Assembly: GCF_009730915.1 (NCBI RefSeq)
Contig: NC_052477.1
Location: forward strand, 27,732,578 to 27,796,577
Direction of reading: 5' to 3'
Source of the DNA: Dioscorea cayenensis subsp. rotundata
Lineage: Eukaryota > Streptophyta > Magnoliopsida > Dioscoreales > Dioscoreaceae
DNA length: 64,000 nt
Shown: positions 38,720-50,410 of the stretch, piece by piece
Layout of the letters: each line of letters starts with the position of its first letter
Position numbering within the stretch: position 1 is the first letter of the stretch
Made by a program: the position numbers and the translations under genes
Notes under the pieces: generated by a model
The model's input: only the letters and a program-made list of their open reading frames with translations
The model's database searches: none
Told to the model about the DNA's origin: nothing

Positions 38720-39846
38720 TCAATTAGGAGCCTTTAAATCTCCATCTGCTTTGGTAGTGTTGGAAAATGGAAAGTGATGGTCATTTTGGAACTGAGCGGT
38801 TATAGCAACTGTGTTAGGTTCCAAGACGTCTCCAAAAGAAGTAATGGGATTCGGAGATTGAAAGGGATTATGGAGATGAATAGTCGGATTTTTTGTCTTG
38901 GAGACCAAGCCATCTTTTCTGCCAGTGTTGGAACTCGGAAAAGTAGAAGGGACGACCTCCTCCTGTTCATCTAAGGAAGCCTCCATCGGATGGTGAGAGC
39001 CTAAAGGATTTGCGGATGGATCTCGAGGCACCGACGATAAACCTCCACCTCGAAAACCTCCACGGCCTCCACGTCTCGAACAAAAGCTATTTCTTGATGC
39101 CACGTGGTTTTCATCATGCTTCAGAGTTGGCCACATGTCAAAACATGTTTTAGTCACCATTCGGCGACTGGAGGAACTCGATTCTTGGTCACGTCCTCTT
39201 CCATGTCTGGAAGGGACTTTCATCCATGAACCAAAAGTCAGGTCATTATCCGTGAACTTCTCTGACTCTAGGTAATTAGCATCCTCATTAGCCATCAAGG
39301 AGTGCTCCTCATCACCTCCTTGCCTCGCCACAGCCAGATGGGAATTAACCAGTATGGTACTATGGCCAGAATCTGATGGAATACCTCCTAACCTACCCTC
39401 GATAGGGATGCAAGGAATGAAAGTGCAGCTGGAGATCACATGCCCAATACGACCACAACAAAAAGAGAGAGTTGGAAGTCGTTCATGAAGAATAACAACC
39501 ATCACTTGATCATGCTTAGGACCAACCCATAATTCTTGAATCGAGGGTTTTGACAGATCGATCTCCACACAAAGCCGAACAAATTTCGCCAGTAAGACAT
39601 TAAGAGAATGATTATCAATTTTTAACACTTTTACGAGCTGGAAACCCAGACTCTCCAGTAATTCAATTGACCAGAATTCCATCAGTAGGTGGTGAAGTTG
39701 AAGCCACATTGCCACTGTATCTAGTCTTTCAAAGGCATCTTGAAAATTTGGTTTCCAAGGGGTAAGTTGTAGAACCATCCCATTTATTGTCCAAGAACCT
39801 TCCAATAGAAGCGTGTCTACCATATCAGAATTTTGGCATTGAATCC
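38720..39846 (-). pseudogene. LINE ORF1, downstream part (gag-like, zinc knuckle)
   Basis: Open for over 360 codons to the stop at 38720. It has the plant LINE ORF1 pattern L-L-E-G-S-W-T-I-N-G, then W-x-P-N-F, followed by a zinc-knuckle-like F-C-C-G-R-I-G-H-V-I-S-S-C and an Arg/Gly-rich C-terminus. In the usual C-x2-C-x4-H-x4-C form, the first Cys is Ser here. The frame is continuous with the piece at 47042-47343 when the Copia insertion is disregarded. Confidence 0.75.
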
Positions 39847-40880
39847 TGTTAGTGCAACCGCACTATTATTGGCATGATTTGACACATAATCAAGGTGACG
39901 TGGCAACCTGTGTGACTGGCATAATTGATGATATGACAAGGTATGGTGACATGACAAGGAGTCTTGACTTGGAGGTAAATATCTTGAAGATATTGGTAGA
40001 GTTATTTTTGGGAATTTATTACACCTTGAAGACATGATCATATCAAGACCATATTTAGGGTGATTTGATTGAAGACTAAAAATGGATGGAGCTTAATTGA
40101 AGAAATACTTATCAATGGTATGATTGAAGACTATTGATGGTATGATTTAAATAAACCTTAATAAGGATGATTGAGGGCTATTAAAAGCAAGATTTGAATG
40201 CATGCCTATTGTTGGCATGATTGAGTTGATTGATTGAAGATCTATTCTTGGAATGATTTGAAGACCAAACTTGGGTGAATTGAAGATCAAGTTTGGAAAG
40301 TTTCATGAAAACGCACAAGGACGTGCACCCCTTGCGAGGGAACTGTGTGATGAGAAACTGAGGAGGTAGGCTAGTTGCCGACAGTCGGGACCGGGAGGTT
40401 GATGGGTCTTGAGGTCGCCCGCAACTTAACCAGAACTTAGTCAAGTCAGTAGTCAGGGCCATGTTGCAACTTATGTTACAACAAGAGTTGCAACAACTAA
40501 TTTCAGAAGGTTTTTAAATTAGTAGCCGCGGAGATTCTAAAAGAGGTATGTGCTATATTTGGGACGTTGAGGCATCTATGTAAGCTACATTGCTCGTAGA
40601 TTGTAAGTGTGAGTTGTGGAGGAGAGAGTGAGCACTAGACAATCTAGAGAGGGTAGTGATCTTTATTGTTGAGAGAATGAGTGACAAGTGTTTTGTACTT
40701 ATGTATTTTTACCTCTTTTAGTGAATTATTTATCTCCTGACTTGGCTCCCCAGACGTAGGTGAGTGGACACTGAACTGGGTTACCAATCTTGTATGTCTC
40801 CTTCTTGCTTGGTTTGTGTGAATGTTCTTTGAGTGTTTTGAGTGTTCTTTAAATCACAAACCATATCGCCGGAACTGACA
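39847..40880 (+). repeat. Left LTR of the SIRE-like Copia element
   Basis: Begins TGTTAGTGCAACC and ends GGAACTGACA, directly before the primer-binding site. Relative to the right LTR it lacks about 32 bp (around 40335) and has an extra segment near 40120-40160. Confidence 0.9.
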
Positions 40881-40967
40881 AGTGGTATCAGAACCTTGGT
40901 CGCTGTGTTCGCTTTGGTTTGAGAGTCGGCGAGTTCCAACAAGTTTCATTGATAGCCGGAAAAGAAG

Positions 40968-43900
40968 GAGCTTCCATCACACGACCACCGTTGCTCGATG
41001 GATCAAATTATCCATACTGGAAGACACGCATGAAGGTTTTTCATCAAATCTCTTGATAAGACTGCATGGACAGCCGTGGAAGAAGGATAGTCTCCCCCAA
41101 TCGAAGTTGATGAAAACATGAACGAGACCGTGAAAACGAAGAGTAACTGGAGTTCCCGAGATATGCTCAAAGCAAATGCCAATGGGAAAACACTCAATGC
41201 TATTTTCGGAGGAGTAGATGAGAACCAATTCAAGTATGTTGCAACCTATGATTGCGCCAAAAGCTTGGGGGATTCTTCAAACCATTCATGAAGGCACCAA
41301 CTTGGTATGAGAATGAAAACTTCAAATGTTGGCAACCATGTTTCGAGAATCTCAGGATGGGAGAAGATAAGACGATAGCTATGTTCAATGTCAAATTTAT
41401 GGATATAGCAAATCAAGTTTACCAGGTCGGCAAGGAGTACTCGATAAAGAAGCTAGTCCGGAAGACTCTTAGATCGCTTCCAAGAAGATTCGATGCTAAA
41501 GTTGCTGCAATAGAAGAAGCAAAATATATCACAACTATGAGACTTGATGAGTTGATGGGATCTCTATAAGCCTATGAGATGAATCTGAATCTAGGTTACG
41601 ACAGACTGAAGACAAAGAAGAAGAAAAAATTGCCCTTTTGACCAAGGAATTGTGCAGATATTTCAGAAAAATTCAGGAAGAAGACAGCAGAAGATACAAT
41701 CAACAATCACACTTCATTACCAGCTGTGCTAAAAAATATCAAAGTTTTCAAAAATTTCAGTGCTTTTGCAAGTCCAGTTACAACATCAATTGCAACACCT
41801 GTAGAAACTGTTTGTGAAGAGGTTCCTGAAAACCGATCTTCTGCATGGGTATGAACTCATGTTAAATAAACTTGATAAAATGTTCATACAAAACAAACAA
41901 CTTGCAAAAGAGTTAGAAGAATGTTAAGAAAAGTTGAATAATGCTGGAAAGCCCATAAACAACATAAACAAAGGAAAAGCCAAGATTGAGGAGGTACATT
42001 TTCAAATAAGTATGACACAACATCATATAAAAGAGACATCAAGAGGCAAGAAAAGCAAACTTGAAGCAGGCTGTGTTCTGTCAAATGCTCAAGAAAATAA
42101 ACAATGGAAGTATAATAAGGAGAAGAGGCGACATAGAAGACAAGTCCCTATATGCTTTCATTGTGGAAAATGAGGCCATATAAGAACCGAGTGTTATCAA
42201 CTGAAGGAAGATATGAAGAAGGGTAGAGTATTTGGAAAAGCAAAGAAGTGGATTCCGACATGTCATTACTGTGGTGTCAAAGGGCACATTCGTCCAAGAT
42301 GTTGGAAGATGAAGAAAGACATAAAAGAAGGCAAAAGTATGAAGCAGACACCATATACTAGAGAAAAGAAGAAAGAAAGTAAGAACATGTGGGTCAGAAA
42401 AGAAGATCTAATGGGATACTTTTCAATGAAAAAATTCTCAAAAGACAACTGGTATTTTGACAGTGGTTGTTCAAAACACATGACAGGTGACAAAAGCTTT
42501 TTGATGGATCACAAAGAATGTCCAATTGGGCATGAGAATTTTGGTGATGGTCAGAAAGGTCAAGTAGTTAGAAAAGGAACATTGATGGTTCCTGGGTATC
42601 CAAGACTGAAAAACATTCTGCATGTAAAATGACTGAAGGCAAATCTTTTGAGTATAAGTCAATTATGTAATCAAAATCTGGTGGTAAAATTTACTCAGGA
42701 CAGTGTGTGGTCTATGATGAAGCTGGTCAGTGTGTTTTAATAGGTTCAAGATCTTTAGACCATTGCTATTTGCTAGAAAAATTAGAAGTCTATTATAACA
42801 CATCTTGAAACATCACTGAAATCTGGCATCAGAAGCTTGGACATCTAAACTTCCAGAACCTGATGAAGATTACAGAAATGAAAGCTGTTAAGGCAGTGCC
42901 CAAGCTTACGGAAAAGGAAGATGGTGTATGCGGACCTTGTCAACTAGGAAAATAAAGTCGAGCTTCTCACAGAGTGGTGCAAGATATTGGTACAACAAGA
43001 GTGATAGAACTCTTGCATATTGATCTTATTGGACCCACACAGACAAAAAGCTTGTCAGGTAAAAGATATGTATTTGTGTGTGTTGATGACTATTCTAGGT
43101 ACACTTGGGTGGACTTTCTGTAGGAGAAATAAAAAACTTTTGAAGCTTTCAATAAGTTATGTATGCAACTCCAAAATGAGAAAGAGTGTCAAATTGGAAA
43201 GATTGTCAGAACCAGAAGCGACCATGGAAGAGAATTTGAAAATATTCAGTTTGCAGAATTCGACAGTGAGCATGGGATTCATCATGAATTTTCAGCTTCA
43301 AAAACTCCTCAACAAAACGAAGTGGTTGAAAGGAAGAATCGCACTCTACAAGAGATGGCTAGAGTTATGTTGAACTCAAAGAAGCTCTCTACAAGATTTT
43401 GAGCAGAAGCAATTAATATAGCATACTACATCATAAATAGAGTGTACATTCGGCCTTCAACCAACATGACACCGTATGAAATTTGAAAAGGTAAAAGGCC
43501 AAATCTCAAATACTTTCGCATCTTTGGAATCAAATGTTACATTCTGAATGATAGAGATCAGCTGGAAAAGTTTGACAAGAAAAGTGATGAAGGATTATTC
43601 ATGGGATATTCTACTACTAGTAGAGCTTATCGAGTGTTCAATTCAAGAACCAAAAAGATGATGGAAACCATTAATGTTGTTATTGATGATTTCTTTGATA
43701 TCGAGACTCAAGGTGCATCAAGTGAGCCAAACAAGCTTATCAGACAGAATTATGAATCAGCACATGAAGAGTTACAGGCAGAGCAAGAAGTTGCAACACA
43801 GGTTACAACAGCAACTACAATAACAGAAACTGCTCAGGATTCAGACAGACAGCAGGTTATAACTGAAGTTATAACAGGCGAAATCATCTCAGAATCAGAT

Positions 43901-45560
43901 AAAGAAGAAATTGACAGCGAAGAAAATAATGAAGATAATAGTCTTGTTCCATCCTTAAGAATAAAGAAGAATCATCCTATTCAGAATGTGATTGGTAATG
44001 TGACTGAAGGAAGGAGAACCAGAAGCACTCAAAGAATTGATTATTGGGAATTGGCCGGCTACACATGTTATATCTCTCTTAGTGAACCAAAGAATGTCAA
44101 AGAAACTTTAGTTGATAAATACTGGATGACTGCAATACGAGAAGAATTGAATCAATTTGTTCGAAATGAGGTGTGGACATTGGTCCCAAGGCCAAAGGAT
44201 CTGAATGTTATTGGAACCAAGTGGATTTTCATGAATAATACTGACGACAAAGGCGAAATCACCAAAAATAAAGCAAGACTAGTGGCTCAAGGATATACTC
44301 AAGTTGAGTTGACTTTGATGAAACATTTCTTCCAGTTGCACGCTTGGAATCCATCAGATTATTATTAGCAGTAGCATGTTGTATGGGGTTCAAGCTACAT
44401 CAAATGGATGTCAAGAGTGCTTTTCTAAATGGTTTTCTAAGTGAAGAGTTTTTTGTAGAGCAACCAAAAGGGTTTGAAGATCATGTATTCAAATTAAAAA
44501 AGGGTCTCTATGGCTTAAAGCAAGCTCCTCGGGCTTGGTATGAAAGGCTCACAAAATTTTTACTTGAGAAGGGCTACCAAAGAGGGGGAGCATACAAGAC
44601 TTTATTCATAAAGAAGTCAAAATCAGATCTTATGGTGGTACAAATCTATGTTGATGATATCATATTTGGTTCAACATCACTAAGGCAAGTGGATGAGTTT
44701 GTTCATTTAATGCAAGAAGAGTTTGATATGAGCATGGTAGGTGAACTGAACTACTTTTTGGGTTTCCAAATCAAACAATGCAAAGAAGGGATTTTTATTT
44801 CTCAAACCAAGTATGCATAGAACTTGGTGAAAAGATTTGCCTTAGAAAAGGCTAGACACATGAGAACACCCATGAGTGTGAATCAGAAGTTGACAAAAGA
44901 TGAGCATGGAAAAGATGTAGACCCAAGTCTCTATAGAAGCATGATTGGAAGCTTACTCTATCTCACAGCTAGCAGGCCAAACATCTCTTTCAGTGTTGGA
45001 GTTTGTGCAAGATATCAAGCAACAACAAAGGAGTCTCATTTGAAAGCTGTGAAACGTATCATCAGATATGTTCATGGTACTGCAGAATATGGAATTTGGT
45101 ATTCAAAAGACTCTAACTCACATCTCGCAAGTTATAGTGATGCAAATTGGGCAGGAAACATTGATGATAGAAAAAGCACCTCGGGAGGATGTTTCTATCT
45201 TGGTAACAACTTGGTCACATGGTATAGTAAGAAGCAAAGCTTCATTTCTCTCTCCACTGCAGAGGCTGAATACATAACAGCAGGAAGTTGTTATACATAA
45301 TTGTTGTGGATGAAGTAAATACTTGAGAACTATGGCTTACAACAAGGGTTATTGACTATATTTTGTGACAACAAAAGTGCAATTGATATCTCCAAGAATC
45401 CAGTCCAACATTCTCGTACCAAACATATTGATCCTCGACACCACTTTATATGAGATTTGGTAGAGAACAAAACAGTTGTTATTGATTATGTTGCAATAGA
45501 AAAGCAATTGGCTGAGATCTTTAAAAAACCGCTAGATGCTACAAGATTCGAAAGTTGAGG
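40968..45560 (+). pseudogene. Copia gag-pol polyprotein, broken
   Basis: Domains in order: a UBN2-type gag (about 40968-41570), two CCHC knuckles (about 42150-42200 and 42259-42310, C-H-Y-C-G-V-K-G-H), and protease (W-Y-F-D-S-G-C-S-K-H, about 42450). The integrase spans about 42820-43520 (H-x-x-L-G-H, then C-x2-C, then V-D-D-Y-S-R-Y and N-E-V-V-E-R-K-N-R). RT and RNase H span about 44110-45560 (K-A-R-L-V-A-Q-G-Y, Y-V-D-D-I-I-F-G, D-A-N-W-A-G, S-L-S-T-A-E-A-E-Y). There are at least eight in-frame stops and one frame change near 44305, so no complete polyprotein can be made. The intact Y-V-D-D and D-S-G motifs show relatively mild decay. Confidence 0.9.
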
Positions 45561-46007
45561 GGTAAAATTGGCTTTTGCCAACTTTAATCCCTATTGGGGA
45601 CTGCAAACGACCTACATATGCTATTGTTTATCAATGTCATTTACAACACGAAAAAGGAGTTCTGAAGCTAGGGGAGCTGGTGACCTGGAATTTTGAAGAT
45701 GGGGGGAATTGTAGAAGAATTGTAACAAGTCTTGCAACAACCAGTGAAGACTTTGGCATCAGTTCAGACACAAAGGGGGAGAAGTTGACTAGTGCAAGAG
45801 TTCCAAACCGACTGTTTACTTGGGTGTATTTGTTTATGCTTAATTTGTACATCACTAGTTGCAGTGTACTCACATATGTTGTAAGAAACTAGATGATTTT
45901 CTTTAGTTTGTAAAGTCTGTGTCCCAGTCGATTTATAACAGGATGTTGTAACAGGAGTCAGTTTGAGTGCAGAAGCAGTTGTGTCAAATTATGCCAAAGG
46001 GGGAGAT

Positions 46008-47041
46008 TGTTAGTGCAACCACACTATTATTAGCATGATTTGACCATAGTCAAGGTGACGTGGCATAATTGATGACATGGCAAGGCATGGTGACATGGCA
46101 AAGAGCCTTGACTTGGACGCAAATATGTTGAAGGTTTTGGTAGAGTTATTTTTGGGAATATATTACAAATTGAAGACAAGATCATATCTAGACCATATTT
46201 AGGGTGATTTGATTGAAGACTAATATGGATGGAGCTTAATTGGAGAAATACCTATCAATAGCATGATTTGAAGAAACCTTAATGAGGATGATTGAGGGCT
46301 ATTAAAGGCAAGATTTCAAGACATGCCTATTGTTGGCATGATTGAGTTGATTGATTGAAGATCTATTCTTGGAAAAATTTGAAGACCAAACTTGGGTGAA
46401 TTGAAGATCAAGTTTGGAAAGTTTTATGAAGACACACAATGACCTGCGCCCCTTACGAGGGGACTGTGTAATGAGGAACTGAGGAGGTAGGCTAGTTGTC
46501 GGCAGTCGGGATCGGGAAATTTGGCTGCACCGACTCAGACTAAGTATGACAGGGAGGTTGATGGGTCTTGAGGTCGTCCGCAACGTAACCAGAACTCAGT
46601 CAAGTCAGTAGTCAGGGCCATGTTGCAACTTATGTTACAACAGGAGTTGCAACAGCTAATTTCGGAAGCTTTTTAAATTAGTAGCCACGGAGATTCTAAA
46701 AGAGGTATGTGCTATATTTAGGACGTTGAGGCATCTGTATACGCTACCTTGCTCTTAGATTGTAAGTGTGACTTGTAGAGGAGAGAGTGTGAGCACCAGA
46801 CAATCTAGAGAGGGTAGTGATCTTTATTGTTGAGAGAGTGAGTGACAAGTGTTTTGTACTCATGTATTTTCACCTCTTTTAGTGGATTGTTTATATCCGG
46901 GCTTGGTCCCCTAGATGTAGGCGAGTGGACGCCGAATTGGGTTACCAATCTTGTGTGTCTCCTCCTTGCTTGGTTTGTGTGAATGTTCTTTGAGTGATTT
47001 GAGTGTTCTTTAAACCACAAACCACATCGGCGGAACTAACA
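46008..47041 (+). repeat. Right LTR of the SIRE-like Copia element
   Basis: Begins TGTTAGTGCAACC and ends GGAACTAACA. It is followed by the target duplication AATCC and then the rest of the interrupted LINE ORF1. Confidence 0.9.
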
Positions 47042-47343
47042 AATCCAATATAAACTATACAAACAAGATTTCATATGATCAACAGCTCTATCCATGAACT
47101 CATCATCGAATGTGAAACTCTGGTGAACTGACCGTTTTAGTCTCTCCAAATTCTCCTTCAGATTTACCATAGGAACAACCGAAGACATCTCAGGAGTTCC
47201 TCCACCAACCACTCGAGCCCACAAGCAATTCACCTGCGGAGGAGGCACGGACTAAGGATCATCTTGACTCGCTCTGCCTTTGGAGATGGAAGAGGTGAAG
47301 CTCCATTCCCACCCGCCATGCAAGTGGGGGAGAAGAGAAAGTG
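47042..47343 (-). pseudogene. LINE ORF1, N-terminal part
   Basis: The segment downstream of the Copia right end encodes the start of ORF1 (possible ATG near 47343, M-A-G-G-N-G). It has one apparent frame change near 47250 before the stretch ending L-Y-S-L-Y-W-I. That reading continues in frame into 39841 on the other side of the Copia element. Confidence 0.6.
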
Positions 47344-47739
47344 AGAAACAGGGGATTGGTTACAAGGAAGCTGCAGAGGTGCATGTGAGAAGCAGCGGAA
47401 ACATGGCATTATTGTTGGTCGCAAAATATCATAGTTTTTCCAACGACATTTTTGTTGGTTGCAAAAACACATTGTTTTTTAGAGGGAATTTTGTTTGGTC
47501 GCAAAAGCTCATACTTTTTTTTATGGATATTGTTCTTGGTTGCAAAAACCATAGTATTTGCGACCAAAGAAAGTGATAGTCGCAAATGCTTATAGGTTTT
47601 GCGATGACTTTAGTTGTCGTCACAAATGTTTATAGCTTTTTTGACTACAAATTATATTGGTAGCAAAAAATACATTTTGCAAGGGTTGTTCGGAGCCGTC
47701 GCAAATATTTAGTCACAAAAGGTCAATATTCTTGTAGTG
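47344..47739 (-). mobile_element. One terminus of a CACTA (En/Spm) transposon
   Basis: On the minus strand the end reads CACTACAAGAATATTGAC from 47739, the typical CACTA terminal repeat. It is followed by repeated TTTGCGAC / GGTCGCAAA subterminal words in both orientations. The opposite terminus was not found in this window. The LINE probably inserted into it, so only this end remains next to the LINE 5' end. Confidence 0.75.
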
Positions 47740-47887
47740 AGATGGGAACAAACTCATTTGGAGTTGCACACACACACACTGACACACCCGTAAAAAAATC
47801 CCACTTCCCTCTAAAATCTTAAAAAACCACACATTATTTTTAATTTTTAGTTTTTGTGGGAAACGCGTTTGTATATATGTATCAATC

Positions 47888-47918
<31 letters not shown>

Positions 47919-48655
47919 AGTGTTGAATGATAAACAAATATATATATATATATATATATAAAGAAGGAGACCACCTTGATATCCTTGGATATATTTTAAA
48001 GGACCAGAAAATGACTTCCATTTTAGTATATACCTTTTAAGCCCCTAAACTTAAATAAGTCATTTTTTAATCAACTATTTTTTTAATCTGATAATTCTTT
48101 TATAAAATTTCTATACTTTAATTTATCAATCTTTTAATTTTTTTTTGGGTTGACGTTCAAATAAACTCATATATTATTGGGAGCACTAGAGTACTAGAAT
48201 GTAATTGGTCAAAGATCGAAATATTATTCAACCATAGGAAGCTTTCACAAAATTGAACGAACAAGCCCATAAATTTTTTAAGAAAGATGGATATTTTTTA
48301 TAAAAAATAAAATAGTAATTTTGTAAACATAAGTATGTTTAACCATATAATTTTCTTTTAAAGAAAAAGGTAAGATATACATGGTATTAAAAATACTTTC
48401 AAGAATCTAGGATCCTTTCAAAGTTACCATAAACTAACCAAGGACCTTTGGGTCATTTCAAAAAAGATCCATCTTTATCTTAAACAAAAATATTGCATTA
48501 TTACCTCTAATCAAATTAATTACCATGCTTATGTGTATAAGATTATGTAAGGCTGGTTATTGGACAGAATTTAAACCACCTCCATCTAATCAAATTTAGT
48601 TGTGAGCTTTTCATTACGGAGTGCATTTTTTTCATCTTGAGAGTGTCAAAACTTT
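47740..48655. other. AT-rich intergenic DNA with microsatellites
   Basis: Contains (AT)n tracts at about 47888-47915 and 47938-47961. No gene or further element is recognised. Confidence 0.5.
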
Positions 48656-48954
48656 GGGCTATTTTTTTTAATATTGTTTTTTTAATTAATTACTAAAATA
48701 GTCATTTTTATAATTATTTACTAAAATAGGTATTTTTATTTTTTTAATATTAAATTTTAGTTTTTAATAGTTGTGGGTTCCACTAGTTTTTTTAATATTA
48801 AAATTTTATTTTTTTAAAAAAAAATTGTAAGTCCCACTAATTTTTTAATATTAAAATTTATTTTTTAAAAACTGTGATGTGCCTACTAGTTTTTTTAAAT
48901 TAAAAATAATTTTACACTAAAACTTTTATTATTTTATAAAATTTTTATAACTAG

Positions 48955-49161
48955 TTTTATTCCCACTTCTACTTTTACTAGTGTAACTCTTTGATCATCT
49001 GTAATTTCTATATTTTCTGCAATGGTTCTCTTTAAATTGGTTAAAGAGATATCATTTTCTATATACAAATAAGAATGATCATTCGATGTAAATATTGTCG
49101 TCTCCTCACTTGTAGTGATTCAACCATTGTAATAAACCAAAATAAATGGCTTTTCTGTCAT
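48955..49161 (-). pseudogene. MULE transposase N-terminal remnant (copy 1)
   Basis: From the ATG at 49161 the minus frame reads M-T-E-K-P-F-I-L-V-Y-Y-N-G, then an in-frame TGA. It continues in the same frame through E-N-D-I-S-L-T-N-L-K and I-T-D-D-Q-R-V-T-L-V into the terminal repeat. The L-V-Y-Y-N-G start and the L-x-x-L-K spacing resemble the PB1-like N-terminal domain of plant MuDR/MULE transposases. The catalytic part is deleted. Confidence 0.6.
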
Positions 49162-49271
49162 TGTAGAAAATGAAAAAAAATGTGAGTTCAGTGAGAGTAA
49201 ATATGTATAGTAAAAAAAAAATAAGAAGCTTATATAGAAGTCAATTGGTAAACACGGATAAAAAAACATAC

Positions 49272-49458
49272 CTGAGTCCATTGCCCAAGATTGAGTAGTT
49301 AGCAATCGTGCAGTGAAAGTTTTTTTTCTTCCTTGAGAAGATTCAATATTAGGATTAAAATACTGCATGCCACGAGCTTGTTCTTTCATCAATAGTCCAT
49401 GCGACCCTTGGTCGGTGTTCCTCTCGACCAAGGTAGCCTTCTTCGTTCGGTGTGACAA
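49272..49458 (-). pseudogene. Upstream open frame of MULE copy 1, unrecognised
   Basis: A 5' exon-like frame (R-T-K-K-A-T-L-V-E-R-N, ending T-T-Q-S-W-A-M-D-S) ends at a GTATGT donor-like site (near 49271). An acceptor-like ACAG lies near 49155. It may be a leader exon of the transposase gene. Copy 2 has the same region but with stops. Confidence 0.35.
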
Positions 49459-50281
49459 GAAAATGAATTTTGCTAGTTAAAATGTAAAAGAAATAAAATA
49501 AATTTTTAAGAAAATAAAAAAACTAGAATGACACAAATTTTAGAGAACTTATCTATATTTATGGATCTTTCTTATAACAATGCTTGTGTGTTTTCACAAA
49601 AGGGACTTTGACGGTTTATATAGGCCTCCATCTAACAAATGGATGGTTAGGATTGATTTAATCCAATGGCTCTTGTAAATGGAGTAGGTGTCACTTGCCA
49701 TCAATAATTCATTCCATCAACCCCCAATAATACTCTCCATCTACCCTAACAATTACATCTTTGACTATTCTAATATTGAAAATAATTTTAATTTTTATGT
49801 ATATTAAAAGTTTTAACCATAATAATTTTTATCTCTTAAAATTTTAACAGAATATTACCCATAATTTTTATCTGTTAGAATTAGTGAAAGTATAAATAAG
49901 AGAGTAGAAATGGGAATAAAACTAGTTATAAAAATTTTTATGAAATTATAATTGGCTTTAATATAAACTTATTTTTAATTTAAAAAAACTAGTAAGACCC
50001 ATGGCAGTTTTAAAAAAAAATTAAATATTAAAAAACTAATTGGACCTGTAGTTTTTAAAAAAAATAAAATTTTAATATTAAAAAATTAGTAGACCTCACA
50101 ACTATTAAAAAAACTAAAGTTTAATATTAAAAAAAATAAAAATGCCTATTTTAGTAAATAATTGTAGTAAATAATTGTAAAAATACCTATTTTAGTAATT
50201 AATTAAAAAACAATATTAAAAAAAAAAAAAACGGTTAACAAGTTGAATTTTATTAAAATACAGTTGTCCTCTCAAGTGCAT

Positions 50282-50396
50282 AAGTTGGTAAACCATTTCT
50301 ATTTTGTTTTATGGGCGTTTGCCTTTATTTGTTAATATAAGTTAGGTGAACCATTTATATTTTGTTTTATGGGTGTTTGTCTTTATTTGTTGATAT
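50282..50396. repeat. 57-bp tandem duplication between the two MULE copies
   Basis: Two similar units (about 50282-50338 and 50339-50396), each running AAGTT(A)GGT, then AACCATTT, then ATTTTGTTTTATGGG. Confidence 0.75.
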
Positions 50397-50410
50397 TTAT
50401 TTCATATGGT

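Larger units (their letters stand above)
39847..47041 (+). mobile_element. SIRE/Maximus-like Ty1-Copia retrotransposon, near full length
   Basis: Two LTRs (39847-40880 and 46008-47041), both TG...CA and both 1,034 bp, are flanked by the 5-bp duplication AATCC (39842-39846 and 47042-47046). The primer-binding site TGGTATCAGAAC (initiator tRNA-Met type) starts at about 40883, and a purine tract (AAAGGGGGAGA) precedes the right LTR. The interior encodes gag, protease, integrase, RT and RNase H in Copia order. An untranslated stretch of about 400 bases lies before the right LTR, as in SIRE-type elements. The LTRs differ by many substitutions and by two unique indels, so the insertion is not recent. 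Confidence 0.95.
34070..47343 (-). mobile_element. L1-type LINE, interrupted by a Copia element
   Basis: Minus-strand non-LTR retrotransposon. From 5' to 3': ORF1 starts near 47343, is interrupted at 47042/39846 by the Copia insertion, and ends at 38720. ORF2 follows with endonuclease, RT, zf-RVT and RNase H domains down to 34201, and then a short 3' tail. Without the 7.2-kb insertion and its duplicated 5 bases the LINE is about 6 kb, a normal length for plant L1. Many stops and frame breaks show it is inactive. Confidence 0.85.
48656..50234 (-). mobile_element. MULE deletion derivative, copy 1
   Basis: Long terminal inverted repeats of about 310-330 bp (48656-48985 and about 49890-50234), AT-rich. 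Each contains three approximate 60-bp units (TTAATATTAAAATTT..., then a CCACTAG-type word). The interior (about 48985-49890) has a minus-strand promoter-like region, an open frame and a remnant of a MULE transposase N-terminus. A clear 9-bp target duplication was not found. Confidence 0.75.
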
